A stretch of DNA of 64,000 bases from Citrus sinensis. Its lineage: Eukaryota > Streptophyta > Magnoliopsida > Sapindales > Rutaceae. The position numbers were made by a program, and so were the translations under genes. Positions 1 through 11,820 of this stretch are shown in pieces. The stretch's first letter is position 1, and every line of letters starts with the position of its first letter. The stretch spans positions 22,355,001-22,419,000 of the forward strand of contig NC_068563.1 of assembly GCF_022201045.2 (NCBI RefSeq). Reading direction: 5' to 3'. The notes below the pieces were generated by a model. That model saw nothing but the letters and a program-made list of their open reading frames with translations. It searched no databases and had not been told where the DNA came from.

Positions 1-765
1 TTCTAAATTTTGTTGAATATTTTTAAACATGTCGTTTAAGCAATTACATGGCTAGGATTTAATGTACCATTCGCTAGTTTTCCTTAGCAAACAGGTCGAC
101 AAATTTAAAAAACGTACCCCTCGCGTTGTTTAGAGAAAGAATTTTTATTGTTCATGTTCAAAAAATTCAAGTTCACAATAATCCTTCAAATTTATGTTTT
201 AAAGATTAATGACCATAATTCAAGGTGTTGAAAGTTATAAGTTCAAAGTCTAATGAGGATGAGGTGATTCTTTCTCTTTCCCACGATGCCTATATAAAGG
301 AGGGGGAAGTAGCTTCAATGGGACAACTAATTATTTCTGTTGGGGGTAAAATTTGGCGGGAGTAATAAGGGCATGACACGTGTATCAAAACCACAATTGC
401 CGATATGCCCTTCATAAACCACGAAATTAAGGGGAGTTCAATGGTAGAATGAAAAAAAAAACCTCCAAAAGTAGAAAGCAGGCACCCTAAAGTAAGGTCG
501 GAAAATATTCTTCATGATGGTCTAAAATCGCCATATGTCTTCAAAACACCACCGGGCACCAGATTTGGGAAGGTACCACTTAGACCATCTCAACAATTAT
601 CTAAAATATCACCCTCACAGTTATAAAATCGTGAAGAGAGTACCACAGTTGAATATGAGTAGTACTAGTAGCAACAAATGCAGGTATTCTCTTGATCTCC
701 TTGGCTATTCAAAAAGAGCCAATAAAGAAGAGCCACCCACTATACTGAAAGGACAGTCAGTGCGT
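1..765. other. Intergenic DNA, no gene recognised
   Basis: AT-rich sequence. A short open frame at 535-783 has no recognisable domain. It may be the upstream part of the decayed element whose RNase H relic follows, but I see no motif to prove it. Confidence 0.4.
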
Positions 766-772
766 TGTTCAA

Positions 773-1030
773 ATGCTGAATAATCTTGAAGAAATGACTA
801 ATGAATACTCGCCGCTTGTTTCGTCCATCAAAGAGCTTATACACAGGAATTGGCACATTTCTGTGAACCATGTTTACAGAGAGGCAAATTTTGCTGCAGA
901 CTCAATTGCGAATTACGCTTCGGACCTTTCAATTGGCCTTCACAATTTGAGTAGTCCCCAGGATTGTGCCATTCATTTTCTTCTTCATGATATGTATGGG
1001 GTGGCTCACCCCCGAATAGTGTCCTTGTAG
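773..1030 (+). pseudogene. RNase H-like fragment of a non-LTR retrotransposon
   Basis: The 85-residue frame resembles the C-terminal end of the RNase H-like (RVT_3) domain found at the 3' end of plant LINEs. The diagnostic stretch is VYREANFAADSIANYA, followed by a short tail ending GVAHPRIVSL, which matches the usual 'GV..PR' end of this family. The N-terminal half of RNase H, with its first catalytic acids, and all upstream reverse transcriptase are missing, so this is a relic and not a working enzyme. A host RNase H-like gene cut down by deletion is an alternative. Seen: the motif and its truncation. Inferred: LINE origin, by comparison with the complete RNase H end of the LINE at 39.9 kb. 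Confidence 0.6.
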
Positions 1031-1227
1031 CTCTTTTAACAGAGCCCCTATTGAATCAACAGAGCTCTTTTAATAGTATCCTTGAATCAAAAAACAAAAA
1101 TATTGAGGATTATGAAATCATCCCTAGCTGAAGAGGGGAACAGCCATACGTATCCTGTCATATGTCTAAAAAGACACAAGGACATTCTCTGGGGCACTCC
1201 CCATACATAAGGTGAGGTAGACTCTAA

Positions 1228-1766
1228 AGTCATGTTTGTTTTGAAGAAAAGGGAGGAGAGGAAAACAGTGGAATTGAGAGGAAGGGAGAAGAGTAGTGAA
1301 ATTAAATTTTTTTATTTGGTTTGATAAGGAAATGAATTATAATTTTTTTCTTTATACAAATTTATCCTTTATCTTAAATATTAAACTATTTATATTAGTA
1401 ATAATATATATATATATAATAAAATGGCGGTTCAGTGGCCGGCGGCGGAGGTCCGGTGATATTCCGGCGAGGTTCGACAGTGGTCCGGCGACTTTCCGAC
1501 GGTGGTCCATTTATAATATTAAATCAATAAAATAAAAATTATAAATAATAATTATTAATGGCATTAAATAAGTTTAAAAGATGAAAGGTAATTTTGGAAA
1601 CTTTATTTTCTAATAGAAGAGGAATTTAAATTGTACATTAAGATGGATATTAAATTCTAATGGAAATTAAATTCTTATACATTTTGTCAAACCAAACAAT
1701 GGAAATAAAAAGAGAATTTAAATTACTTTCCTCTCCTATATTCTCTCCTCCCAACCAAATATGACC
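1228..1766. mobile_element. PIF/Harbinger-like MITE with TAA target duplication
   Basis: The element starts AGTCATGTTTGTTTTG and ends CCAACCAAATATGACC, which are imperfect inverted copies. It is flanked by TAA at 1225-1227 and 1767-1769, the 3-bp target typical of PIF/Harbinger. The purine-rich subterminal tract GGGAGGAGAGG after the left end is mirrored as a CCTCTCC/CTCTCCTCCC tract before the right end. There is no transposase frame. The centre (about 1425-1510) is an unexpected GC-rich island in otherwise AT-rich DNA. Confidence 0.75.
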
Positions 1767-1769
1767 TAA

Positions 1770-2280
1770 AGGAAAGATGTGCACAAACACAAAAAATGCT
1801 CATCTTCAACCTTGTTTTACGATTTCTAAGAAACCCAATGTTCCTCTGACATTTTGTTGACTTAAGTATCGGAGTGCCAGTGCTGCGTCTAAGGCCACCT
1901 TCCCTTTTTTACAGGTCTACATTGAGTCTTTCCTATCAAATCTTATACAAAAATTAGTGAATTTGTCTCCTTATCTCCATCTTTACATGCTCTCATAATA
2001 TCTTTCGACTATCCTAAAATTAGACTGAAATAATTTCTAAAGACTCTCACGAATTAAGAACTAATTAAAATGGTTAATTTTCATATATTAATTAAATAAT
2101 ACTATATATAACTGATAAATCATACTTTTTTAGTGGTTGCTGCTAAAGCGGATCGTATTGAAGTTACGTCATTATTATTGTTGATTGGTTGATAATCATA
2201 AGATTGGAAAATCCTCCAAACTTGCGAAATAAGTACCATCCTCTTATTATCTTGCACCCTCATTTTCTTTAGGTTTCTCA
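1770..2280. other. Intergenic DNA, nothing recognised
   Basis: AT-rich spacer between two MITEs. A short phrase, CTCATTTTCTTTAG, occurs twice in tandem just before the next element, so its insertion site lay in a small direct repeat. Confidence 0.4.
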
Positions 2281-2289
2281 TTTTCTTTA

Positions 2290-3005
2290 GGGAGATTGCT
2301 AATTTTCCCCCTACAGTAATCAACATATACCATTTTCCCCCTTGCTATTTTTATAATGGCCAAAAATCCCCCTGATAGTATAAGTTTACAATATTACCCT
2401 TATTTTCAACTACTCTTTTATTTACATTTATTATAAATTAAATAAATCACATGAATAGAAACTAAATAAAAAATTAAGCATTAAAAACAAGAAATATATG
2501 TTTTGATATGAGCAAAAAAATTAATAATAAAATTTTTTTCTTGTACTTATTTATTTTGTGAAATTTTCTTATAATAAATATATAAAAAAATTATTATAAA
2601 ATGATAAAAAAATATTATAAGAAAACTTGAATGACAAATAAAAATTTATTTTAAGATAAATAATAAAATATTTTGCCTATACTTTTTGCATTTAATTTTA
2701 AAATATTACAAAATGTTTATTATAAGAAAATGTTCACAAAATAAATCATTATAAGAAAAAAATTTATTATTAATTTTTTTGCTCATATCAAAACATATAT
2801 TTCTTGTTTTTAATACTTAATTTTTTTATTTAGTTTCTATTCATGTAAGTTATTTAATTTATAATAAATGTAAATAAAAAAGTAGTTGAAAATAAAGGTA
2901 ATATTGTAAACTTGTACTATTAGGGGAGTTTTTGGACATTATAAAAATAATAGGGAGGTAAATGATATATGTTGATTACTGTAGGAGGGAAAGTGACAAT
3001 ACCTC
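2290..3005. mobile_element. Mutator-like MITE with long inverted repeats
   Basis: The two ends are long imperfect inverted repeats: CTACAGTAATCAACATATA near the left end returns inverted near the right end. The homology runs inward through the block around 2480-2530, which is mirrored at about 2765-2830, so most of the 716 bp folds on itself. The flanks carry the 9-bp direct repeat TTTTCTTTA at 2281-2289 and 3006-3014, the target size of Mutator-like elements. No coding capacity. Confidence 0.8.
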
Positions 3006-3014
3006 TTTTCTTTA

Positions 3015-3797
3015 TGTTTCTTTGTATTTTTCCAAGGTAATAATGTTAACTATAACTTTTGAATTCAAAACTAAAGTAACATCTCTATATTTGTTATGTT
3101 GGGCTCGAGCCACTCCATTATGGACGCTCAATTCTAAAAATTATTTTTAAATATATAAAATATATTTACCAAGATGGTTTAGATCAATGTAGTGTATATT
3201 TGAAATTGCATTCGGAGAGGTAAAGAACTGAGGCTCTATTTGGTATGCCATTTTAAATAAAGATTTTGTTAGTAGAGCTTTTATAAATATAGTTTTTACC
3301 TAAAAAATTTTAATTGTTTAGTTATCAATGACAGTTTTTATTAAAAATTATAAAATTACTTTAATAAATAAGTTTTTATGTTACGAAAAGAATAAAATAA
3401 GATTGTTGAATAAGTAGATGATATTTTAAATATTTTAATATTAAAAAAATTTCTTACCTCAACTCCCAAAAACCCAAAATTTAAGTTTTTTCTAGTAGAG
3501 GCAAAATCGTTTATTTAATCTTCAAAAACTCTACTAAAAAAACAACTAAACAATAGCAAAAATTTTGATAGGAGTTTATGAGATTAAATAAGTACTTATG
3601 ACCATTAGATAAGTTATACCAAAAAGGTACTAAAATAATTAATTTAAACTTAATACACGACTCTATTTTTTCAAATATATGCACATAGTTAAAGGTGTGA
3701 CTAAAAAGATCACATAAATGTTTTTTTAGATAATTATACTTTGATTATAATAACTAAATTTATATAAAAAATAAGACTCTATGATAATTTTATAAAA
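3015..3797. other. Intergenic AT-rich DNA, nothing recognised
   Basis: No coding signal. The block 3235-3620 has weak inverted similarity (TATTTGGTATGCC on the left, a GGTATAAC-type mirror on the right) and could be another decayed foldback element, but I find no target duplication. Confidence 0.3.
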
Positions 3798-3802
3798 TAA
3801 AG

Positions 3803-4011
3803 TGTTGTAAATATGAACTCTCACCATTTTGAACTCAAATCCCACATTGGAAAAGCAATTCCCCATCCTAGCTTTTGTTGCCTATATATATATTATGCAT
3901 ATGCGTAATTGTTGTGTAACAAAAATTGGCTTAATAATAAGATTGATAATAAGGTACTAAGTGTACTTTGTTTAGTTCATAAATTTTCTATTTTCTATAT
4001 ACTTTATAACA
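3803..4011 (+). repeat. 5' LTR of the copia element
   Basis: Runs from TGTTGTAAATATGAACTC to CTTTATAACA. It contains a TATA-rich stretch (CCTATATATATATT) that could be the U3 promoter. Homologous to 11431-11593. Confidence 0.85.
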
Positions 4012-4633
4012 CGCTATTAACATGATGGCTAATTTAACATGGGCAGTTTAATTTTTACTGTTTGTGTTTATTTATGCTTATTTCTTTTATGATTTATCAT
4101 TATTATGTTTTTATATTGTTAGTTTATTGTGTTATTAACTTAATAATTTATTGTTTATAATAGTTTTAATGGCTGATTTTACCGTCTATATTGTTATTAT
4201 CTTGTTACTATGTTATTATTCTGTTAATATGGTTTGTTTAATTAATTAATTTATTTATATGGCTAGTTTAACTGCCTATCTTGTTTAATTTATTTACTTG
4301 TGATTGGTTAAACTGACTATCAAGTTATTTTAATTTCAATAAATTATGATTTGTCCTAGCATATATTTGTCTTCGAATATTGTTGTTGTAACCTAAGTTT
4401 ACAACACAAATAAGATGGCGAGAACCTAAAGTTCTAACATCATTAAAATCAGAACCTGAAGTTCTAAGTTATGATTTTAAGTTAGAACCTAAAGTTCTAA
4501 ATACATGCATGAGGTTTCTACATATTTTATAGTTCTTGTTTTTGTTTATATCTAAATATTTCATATATATATATATCACGATTCTTATTTCTATTTTCTT
4601 TTTTATTAGTAATAAAAAAGTTTTTCTTGGAAA

Positions 4634-5604
4634 ATGACAAGCCTCATGAATCTAAAAATCTACGCTCTTGAAGTTTTCGGAAGAAACTACTTTTCTTGGG
4701 TATTGGATTCCAAAATGCATTTGCAAGTTATGGACCTAGAAGGCACTACAATAGAAGAAAATGAGGCATCTTTGTAGAAAAAATCGAAGGCTATGATTTT
4801 CCTCCGCCTCCATATACACGAGAGCGTGAAAACTCAATTTCTAATGATGGAGGGTCCACTAAATTTGTAGAGTAATGTCAAGGAAAAATTTGACCATCAG
4901 AGGGATATTTTTCTTCCAAATGCCAAACACGAGTAGTTAAACTTAAGGTTTTAGGATTACACAAGTGTCTCTAATTATAATTCTGCTCTATTCCATGTCA
5001 TCACAGAACTGTAATTGTGTGGAGTAGAAATTACTGATAGAGACATGCTTAAAAAGACACCACTTTTCATGCACCAAATATTGTCCTGCAACAAGAATAT
5101 GGGGAGCATCAATACAGAAAAATACTCTGAGCTAATAACATCTTTTTTAATTGCTGATAAAAAAAATGAGCTCCTCATGAAAAACCATGAATTACGTCCA
5201 ATTGGCTCTCAACTATTTCTTGAAGCGAATGCAAATATATATATTAATAGTGGACGTAATCGAGAAGGCAACAAAGGTTATGGTTACTACCATTGTGGTG
5301 GCCATAAGCACATAAGATTGTAGAATAACAGAAATGGACGCCACTGGAAATAGAATATCTATAAGAGACATAGTAAAGAAAATGGCATAGAAAGAAAAAA
5401 GTTATATATGATACTGAAAAAATTTGCTATCGGTGTGAAGGAAAAGGTCATTGGTCACATACATGTAGTATGGACAAACATTTGGTAGACCTCTACCAAG
5501 CATCCAAGAAAAGAAAGAGAAAGATTGAGACTAATTTAGTCGATAACTTAGATCTTGAAGATCTAACTCATCTTGATGTCTTTAATTTCTTTGAAAACAC
5601 ATAA
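4634..5604 (+). pseudogene. copia gag relic with intact zinc knuckle
   Basis: The frame begins MTSLMNLKIYALEVFGRNYF, which resembles the start of plant copia Gag ('...L.G.NY..W'). It is broken by several in-frame stops between 4770 and 4980 and by frame changes. The nucleocapsid zinc knuckle is still perfect at 5425-5466 (CYRCEGKGHWSHTC, spacing C-x2-C-x4-H-x4-C), and its frame runs to a stop at 5602-5604. Gag would have packaged the element RNA in virus-like particles; the broken frame cannot. Confidence 0.75.
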
Positions 5605-5776
5605 TGGAAAAATGATCACTGTACTGGTGATGGAAATATCCACATTAATTTAATTCTCCTTATTGTGCCATAATTATTAAGTTACTAATATATTAACTTT
5701 GTATTTTTTGTAGTTTCAACAGATATACTTAATGTTTATATCTAATCCTACTATCTAACGTGGACTTTTGTTTAAT

Positions 5777-8550
5777 GTATGATTATGGATTTTAGAAACA
5801 AATTATCTATTTCGAAATCAAAAGTTGAGGGTGTTTGCTTGGTTGACAGTGCAACCACACGCACTATTCTTCAAGATAAAAATAGTTTTTGGAAATAAAA
5901 TAACGTGAAGAAAAAGTGAATATTATATCTAGTCTTGCAAACTCGATAAAAGACTTCAGAAGAGCTATATTATTGTTAGTAAGCATAACAAAACTAGAAA
6001 TCCAGAATGCTTTATATTCAGCAAAATCTAAAAGAAATCCACTGAGCTTTAAAAATATTCGCCGAAATAGATATCATAATGAGACTTTAAGTGAAAATAA
6101 GGCATATTATCTATACATTATTAAAAATGTTTTGGGAAAAAAATTATATTAGAAAAGTTCAAAGCATTCTCATCAAGATTGTATTACACAATCACAAATT
6201 CGATTGAAAGCTATGAAATGATGAACTAGAAGTTCATAAATAAAAAAATATTCATATTGTGGCATGATCACCTTTGACATTTTGGATCTACAATGATGTG
6301 TAGAATTATTGAGAATTCTCATGGATACCCATTAAAGAACCAGAAGATTGTACCGTCCAATGAGATTGTTTGTATCACTTGCTCACAAGGAAAAATTTGT
6401 GGTTGAACCATCCTCTTCTAAGATTGTTCGTGAATCTCCATCGTTTTTGCAAAGAGTTCAAGGATATGTATGTCAACCAATCCATCTACCTAGTAGACCA
6501 TTTCGCTACTATATAGTTTTGATTGATGTATCTGCATGCGGTCACATGTTTGTTTATTGTCCACTCGTAACATTGCATTTGCAGATATTTTGCCCAAATT
6601 ATGAGATTAAAAGCACAATTTGCTGATTATCCAATTAAAACCATACGTCTGGATAATGTTGATGAATTTACATATAAGACATTTGATGACTATTGTACAT
6701 CAATCGATGTCGATGTTGAGCATCTAGTTCCAAATGTACACGTACAAAATGGATTAGAGGAATCATTGATTAAACAATTGCATATAATTACACGAACCTT
6801 ACTTATGCATGCAAAATTACTAATATCTGCATGGGGTCATGTTATTTTACATGTTGTAGTAGTAGTTCATCTTAGACCTACGGCTTATTGTTGTGCAAAT
6901 TTTAATGTACTCGCAAGCGCACGAATCTATTGTAGTATAGACTAATGGTGACGAGTGTCGATCCCACGAGGAGGTGGATTTTAATTGTATATAGAATTAA
7001 TTTTGTAAATGAGTGGTTGGATTTTTTGGTGGAAATGATTTGGAATATGCTAAAACTTAAATTAAAATGGCGATAATAAATTCTGAAATTGGAATTGAAA
7101 TGACGAGAATAAATTGAAGCGAAGATCTATTGAAATGATGTACTTGGGTATCTGGATCCGTATCAACATGCATCATGGGCTAAATAATCCGTATTAATGC
7201 CAATTAAATCATGATGGGGGAATCCACACCTCATGAACCACGCTTTAATCAATATGGTGCTAAGGGCTTATCGTGCCAAATAATAATAACCTTGTACTAG
7301 AGGGCCGGTGAAACCAAGGCGGTACTAGACAAGATTAGTATTATTTGTCAACGAGAAGTAAAAACATCCACAAAAACTAGAGGGGAAGAGAAAATAAATT
7401 TACCAAATAAAGCCCATGACACATGTTGAGACTTCACCTTCAACCCAAGCTTGAAAAGAAATTAGCCACTCATAATTGAACTAGGGGCAAAATGGAAATT
7501 TATTAAAATACGAAGAAAATACAAGATGGAGAGAGAATTACAGAAAATGGATCCCAAAAATGGATTCAGAGATATCAAATTAGGGGGGGGAGGCCCCCTT
7601 TTTATAGATACATGGAGTAAATCATGGCCATCGGATTAAAAACAGTTTGGACGCTCAGGATTGCGCCACGTCATCAGTCAACAGTCCACGGTTTGACCAC
7701 GCGGATGAACAGTAACACGGTTTGACCCGACTTTGAACAGTAACGCGGTTTGGTTGAAAATAATCCTGTGTGATGCATGTACCGTACGCGAGATTTTTCG
7801 TCCACTGATATGCTGCCACGTCACCATCAACAGTACATAAGAATTTTAGTTCAATAGGATCGTGACACCTCATCAGTCAATGCCACGTCATCGATCCGTC
7901 TATGTGAGCTGTGCCGTGAACAGTAACATGTACAGTACCGTATACGTGAATAGTACCGTACATGTGAATAGTGCTATTTTTCCTTTTATGCTCCTCCTAA
8001 GGTTTTCGACCGTCCTGAGTTCAAAAGTGATGTCCGTTTTGCCGTCTGATCTCTCCTTTATTGTGAAATGACTATAATGCCCCTAAAATACATAAAATAC
8101 TTAATTAAAATAAAACACATGTAATTAAATCACAAGAAGGTTAAATATATAAAAGTAAGGGTTGTTAGTAAGACTTAAAATATAAAATGACGGTTTTCTC
8201 CTTTATAAATATGCATTTTCTAACACTCAACACTTATCATCAATATTCTCCAACAAAGATTGTACTTAGTCAACAACCTAACATTTCCTATCTACGTATT
8301 TTTTGTTGTGTTGTGTATGTTCCTATATTACCCCCTCATTGCATGAAGATGAGTCTTCAATGTCGTTTGGGGATTTATGTTAGTTTTAACTCATCTTTAA
8401 TTATCAGATATTTTGAACCCTTGACGGGTGATCTTTTCACCATATGTTTTGCAAATTGTTACATTGATGAGTTAATTTTTCTATCATTGGGAAATGGAAA
8501 GCCTCTTAAAGGAAGGTATGAATTTTCTTGAAAAGTTTCTACTTTATCTC
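5777..8550 (+). pseudogene. copia protease and integrase relic, split by a solo LTR
   Basis: A protease active-site phrase, CLVDSATTRTI, lies at 5836-5868 (D-S-A-T replaces the usual D-S/T-G). The GAG-pre-integrase region begins near 6255 (LWHD, later CSQGKF), and the integrase core includes IRLDNVDEFTYKTFDDYC around 6640-6690. The catalytic-region frame runs to RPTAY at 6888. After the inserted LTR, the same frame continues at 8238 with HQYSPTKI and the C-terminal block ending EPLTGDLFT. Removing the insertion and one CTTAT copy rejoins the reading frame exactly. Stops and frame shifts elsewhere make it non-functional. Confidence 0.8.
6889..8232. mobile_element. Solo LTR nested in the copia integrase
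   Basis: A 1,344-bp non-coding block starts TGTTGTG and ends CTCAACA, so it has TG..CA ends with a TGTTG/CAACA inverted terminus. It is flanked by the 5-bp duplication CTTAT at 6884-6888 and 8233-8237. No coding capacity and only one LTR remain, which is the product expected from LTR-LTR recombination. The length suits Ty3/gypsy-type elements, but the class is an inference. The left part has a phrase common in plant LTR repeats (CTCGCAAGCGCACGAATC). The 7670-7980 part repeats GAACAGTAAC-like words. Confidence 0.82.
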
Positions 8551-8879
8551 ATTTAGATCTTCATACCAATTTATGAGAAAATAAAGTATGAAAGATAGTA
8601 TATTTACAGCAAATTGCAAATTAACTACTAGAAGCATTTACAAATGCAGCAAAGGTAACCAAGTCACGTGTTCTTGCTGCTCATACATCAGTCCAGGTGG
8701 TTGTTCTTGTAGAACAATCAAGTGTAAAAGCAGCTAATGAGTTATCTTTTACATGTAAAAAATGTGGCAGACCACTTAGTTCCAAAGAGAGTTTTCATCG
8801 GAGAGGAGAATGAAAAATCAAGATCTTGTTAAAAATAATGCTCGAGTTATTAATGTGCCCACATTATTTGAATCATCAG

Positions 8880-11260
8880 TTCCAGAAGAACTGATAGTCT
8901 TTGAAAAGACATAAGTCCCTGAGGAGACAATAACCTTTGAAGAGTTACGAAAACCAAAAAATGAGAAAAAATCTATAAATTATACTTCTACAAAGGAAAT
9001 GTGGGATCTTGGTGAAATGAACATCGACAGTGTATTTTCATTCAAAGTAGCTATTGAAATTTTAAATGATTTTCAGCATAAAACTGTTTATAAATGTACA
9101 CAAAGACATAATTAGCATGAATGAAAAGAAGCAATTCAAGCAGAATTGACTTCGTTAGCTAAACATGAAAGTTTTTGGACCTACAGTCCAGACACCTAAA
9201 GATTTTAAGCTTGTTAAATGCAAATGGTTATTTGTACGAAACATAATGAGCATAATGAAATCACTAGATACAAAGTGCGATTAGTTGCATAAGATTTCTC
9301 TCAGAGACATGATATTGATTATGAGGATATTTATTCTCCAGTGATGGATGCTATTATGTTTAAATTTTTAATCATCATAATAGTCTCAGAAAGACTTGAC
9401 ATGCATCTCATGGATGTAGTGGTTGCATACCTATATGGGTCACTTGGCGTTAATATTTATATGAAAATCCCTAAACGATTTAAAATACCTAAGCATTTAA
9501 ATTAACAGATTGGAATGTGTTCAATCAAATAGCAACAATCCTTATATGGATTGAAATAATCTAGACACATGTGATACAATCGTTTGAGTGAATATTTAAT
9601 TAAAAAAAGATACAAAAATGATCTTACTTGCCTATGCATAGTCATTAGAAAATTCGAGTCTAGATTTGCAATTGTAGCAGTTTATATTAGGGGTGGGCAC
9701 TATTCAGTTTGGTTCGGTTCAGGGGCTGAACCGAACCGAACCAAATTAATTTTGTTCGGTTTGGTTAAGTTCGGTTCCATTTGATTTTATCCTATATATT
9801 CATTATTCAATAAAAAAATATAATATAATAATACACTATTAATACAACAATAATCTTGAGTATATAAATTAGCAAACAATAAACAACATAATAAAATTTA
9901 ACAATAGTAAATTAACATAATAAATTCCAAAAACAATCTAGAAATCCATAAATAATAACCAATATAATTAAATCTAACAATAATAAATTAAAATAACAAA
10001 GTTCAACAATAAAATAAAGTGTATGCTATGATATATATAATATCATGTATTAATTAACAACAAAAATAAAAAAGATAAATTATGAACTATTTTTTTAATT
10101 TTAATTTTAATTTTTTCTTGAACCATTTGGTTCGGTTTTGAACCGAACCAAATAAAAAACCAAATGGTTCAGAATTTCTGAACCATTTGGTTTTTTACTC
10201 CGAACCAAACCGAACCAAATGCCTACCCCTAGTTTATATTGATGACACGAACTTAATAAAAACTCCTAAATAACTCCTGAATATTTAAAAATAGATTTTG
10301 AAATAAAAAATTTGGGGAAAACGAAATATTGCCTCGGTTTGCAGATCTAGTATAAAACAAATGGAGTGCTTATTCATCAATTAGCTTATGTTGAACAAAT
10401 CTTAATGCAGTTCACTATGAATCATGCTCATTCCCTAAGCACTCTTATGGTTGTTTGGTCTCTCAACCCTAAAAATAATCTATTCCGACCTAAAAAGGAT
10501 AACAAAGAGATACTTAATCCAGAAGTACCATATCTAAATAAAATTAATGTTTTGTTGTATATAACTCAATGTGCCAGATTGGAAATTGCATTCATTGTGT
10601 ATTTGTGGGTGAGATTTAACTCAACACCAACACGCTGACATTGGAATGACGTTAAGCATATCTTCTAATTTTTGCGCAGAACAATAAACTTGGGGTTATT
10701 TTATTAAAGTCAACCAATGGAGAATCCTGATCGTATCAGTTATGCAGACATAGGCTACCTCTCTAACCCTTACAAAGCCCGTTCACAAAGAAAATATGCT
10801 TCCACGTACAATGGCACAACAATTTCATAGCGATCTACTAAGCAGGCCTTTGTTGTCGCCTCCTCTAATCACTTGGAGATCCTCGAGTCACATGAAGCAA
10901 GCAGGGAGTGTATTTGGTTGTAGTCTATTATCCATCATATTCAAAGCACCTACAATTTGACGTCTGTAACTGATATTCCAACAATTATATATACAGACAA
11001 TGCTGCTTGTATTGCTTAGATTAGAGGAGAATACGTCAATGCAGATAAAACTATAACAAATTTCGCCAATATTTTTTTATACTCATGAGCTACAGCAGGA
11101 TAAGAAAATTAATGTTAAACATATATGCTCCACTAATAATTTTGCTAATCTTTTTATTAAAACTTTGCCTACATCAACGTTTGAAAAGTTAATCCACAGT
11201 ATTGGCATGTATCGACTCAACAAATTATCAAATTGATACATGATATCTGAGGAAATATTT
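8880..11260 (+). pseudogene. copia reverse transcriptase and RNase H relic
   Basis: Reverse transcriptase blocks are readable across several frames: W..V at the start of RT (FWTYSPDT), YKVRLVA then DFSQRHDIDYEDIYSPV near 9270-9350, LMDVVVAYLYG near 9410-9435, and the catalytic YIDD, which is now divided by the hAT element at 9688-10231. RNase H follows, with IYTDNAACIA around 10990-11020 and the terminal copia helix region to about 11200. More than ten stop codons and several frameshifts are present. These domains would have copied element RNA into DNA. Confidence 0.8.
9688..10231. mobile_element. hAT-type MITE inserted in the RT active-site codons
   Basis: The 544-bp element begins TAGGGGTGGGCAC and ends with the near-inverted ATGCCTACCCCTA. 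It is flanked by a perfect 8-bp target duplication, GTTTATAT, at 9680-9687 and 10232-10239, the hAT signature. Both subterminal regions are filled with inverted copies of TTCGGTT/AACCGAA, typical hAT transposase-binding repeats. No transposase is encoded. Excising the element and one duplication restores the codons for A-V-Y-I-D-D of the host reverse transcriptase. Confidence 0.88.
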
Positions 11261-11430
11261 CTTCAGTAGAGTATTTTAAAGATAAGAGTTTATGCAGCTG
11301 TATTAGATAAATGTGCACTATAATTTTTTTTTCTTCGATTAGATTTTATCCCACTACGTTTTGCAGACAAGGTTTTAATAAGAAAATATTAAGCTAGTTA
11401 AGTGCCTAAATAATGAAATTCACGGGGGAC

Positions 11431-11593
11431 TGTTGTACATATGAACTCTCACCATTTTGAACTCAAATCTCACATCGGAAAAACAATTCTCCGTTGTAGC
11501 TTTTGTTGCCTCTATATATATGATGCATATGTGTAATTGTTTGGTGTAACAAAATTTTTTTATTTATATTTATTTTCTATTTATTCTGTAACA
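11431..11593 (+). repeat. 3' LTR of the copia element
   Basis: Starts TGTTGTACATATGAACTC and ends ATTCTGTAACA. Compared with the 5' LTR it lacks about 45 bp in its second half and has many substitutions. It ends 227 bp before the start codon of the ankyrin-TPR gene on the same strand. Confidence 0.85.
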
Positions 11594-11820
11594 TAAAGGA
11601 GTATTTGTGACCTTTTTAAAATATAAAAAAGGGAGAAGAGTTGCGAGTCTTCTAATTTCTCTTCGAGTTTCAACTCGACAAAACCGCAGTTCTTACCTAA
11701 ACCATAAACCCCAGAATCTTCTGAGACACAGAGACAAGTGTATAACTACTTTTTTAAGTTTTAACTTAAACTACATAGTTTAAGATTCTCCCTTCTTGCT
11801 CTCAGTCACAGCAAACAGCA

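Larger units (their letters stand above)
3803..11593 (+). mobile_element. Ty1/copia LTR retrotransposon, degenerate, with nested insertions
   Basis: A 7.8-kb element bounded by related LTRs that both begin TGTTGTA and end TAACA or TGTAACA. It is flanked by the perfect 5-bp target duplication TAAAG at 3798-3802 and 11594-11598. Internal order is gag, protease, integrase, reverse transcriptase, RNase H, which is the copia order. Many stop codons and frameshifts break every domain, and the LTRs differ by numerous substitutions and length (209 versus 163 bp), so the insertion is old. Just inside the 3' LTR is a G-rich tract (CACGGGGGAC) as the probable polypurine site. I could not identify a convincing tRNA primer site after the 5' LTR. 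A solo LTR and a hAT MITE were inserted later. Confidence 0.92.

Noticed and set aside
4012-4060. Possible tRNA primer-binding site after the copia 5' LTR
   Set aside because: No stretch complementary to an initiator Met tRNA 3' end could be recognised; decayed or of another type.
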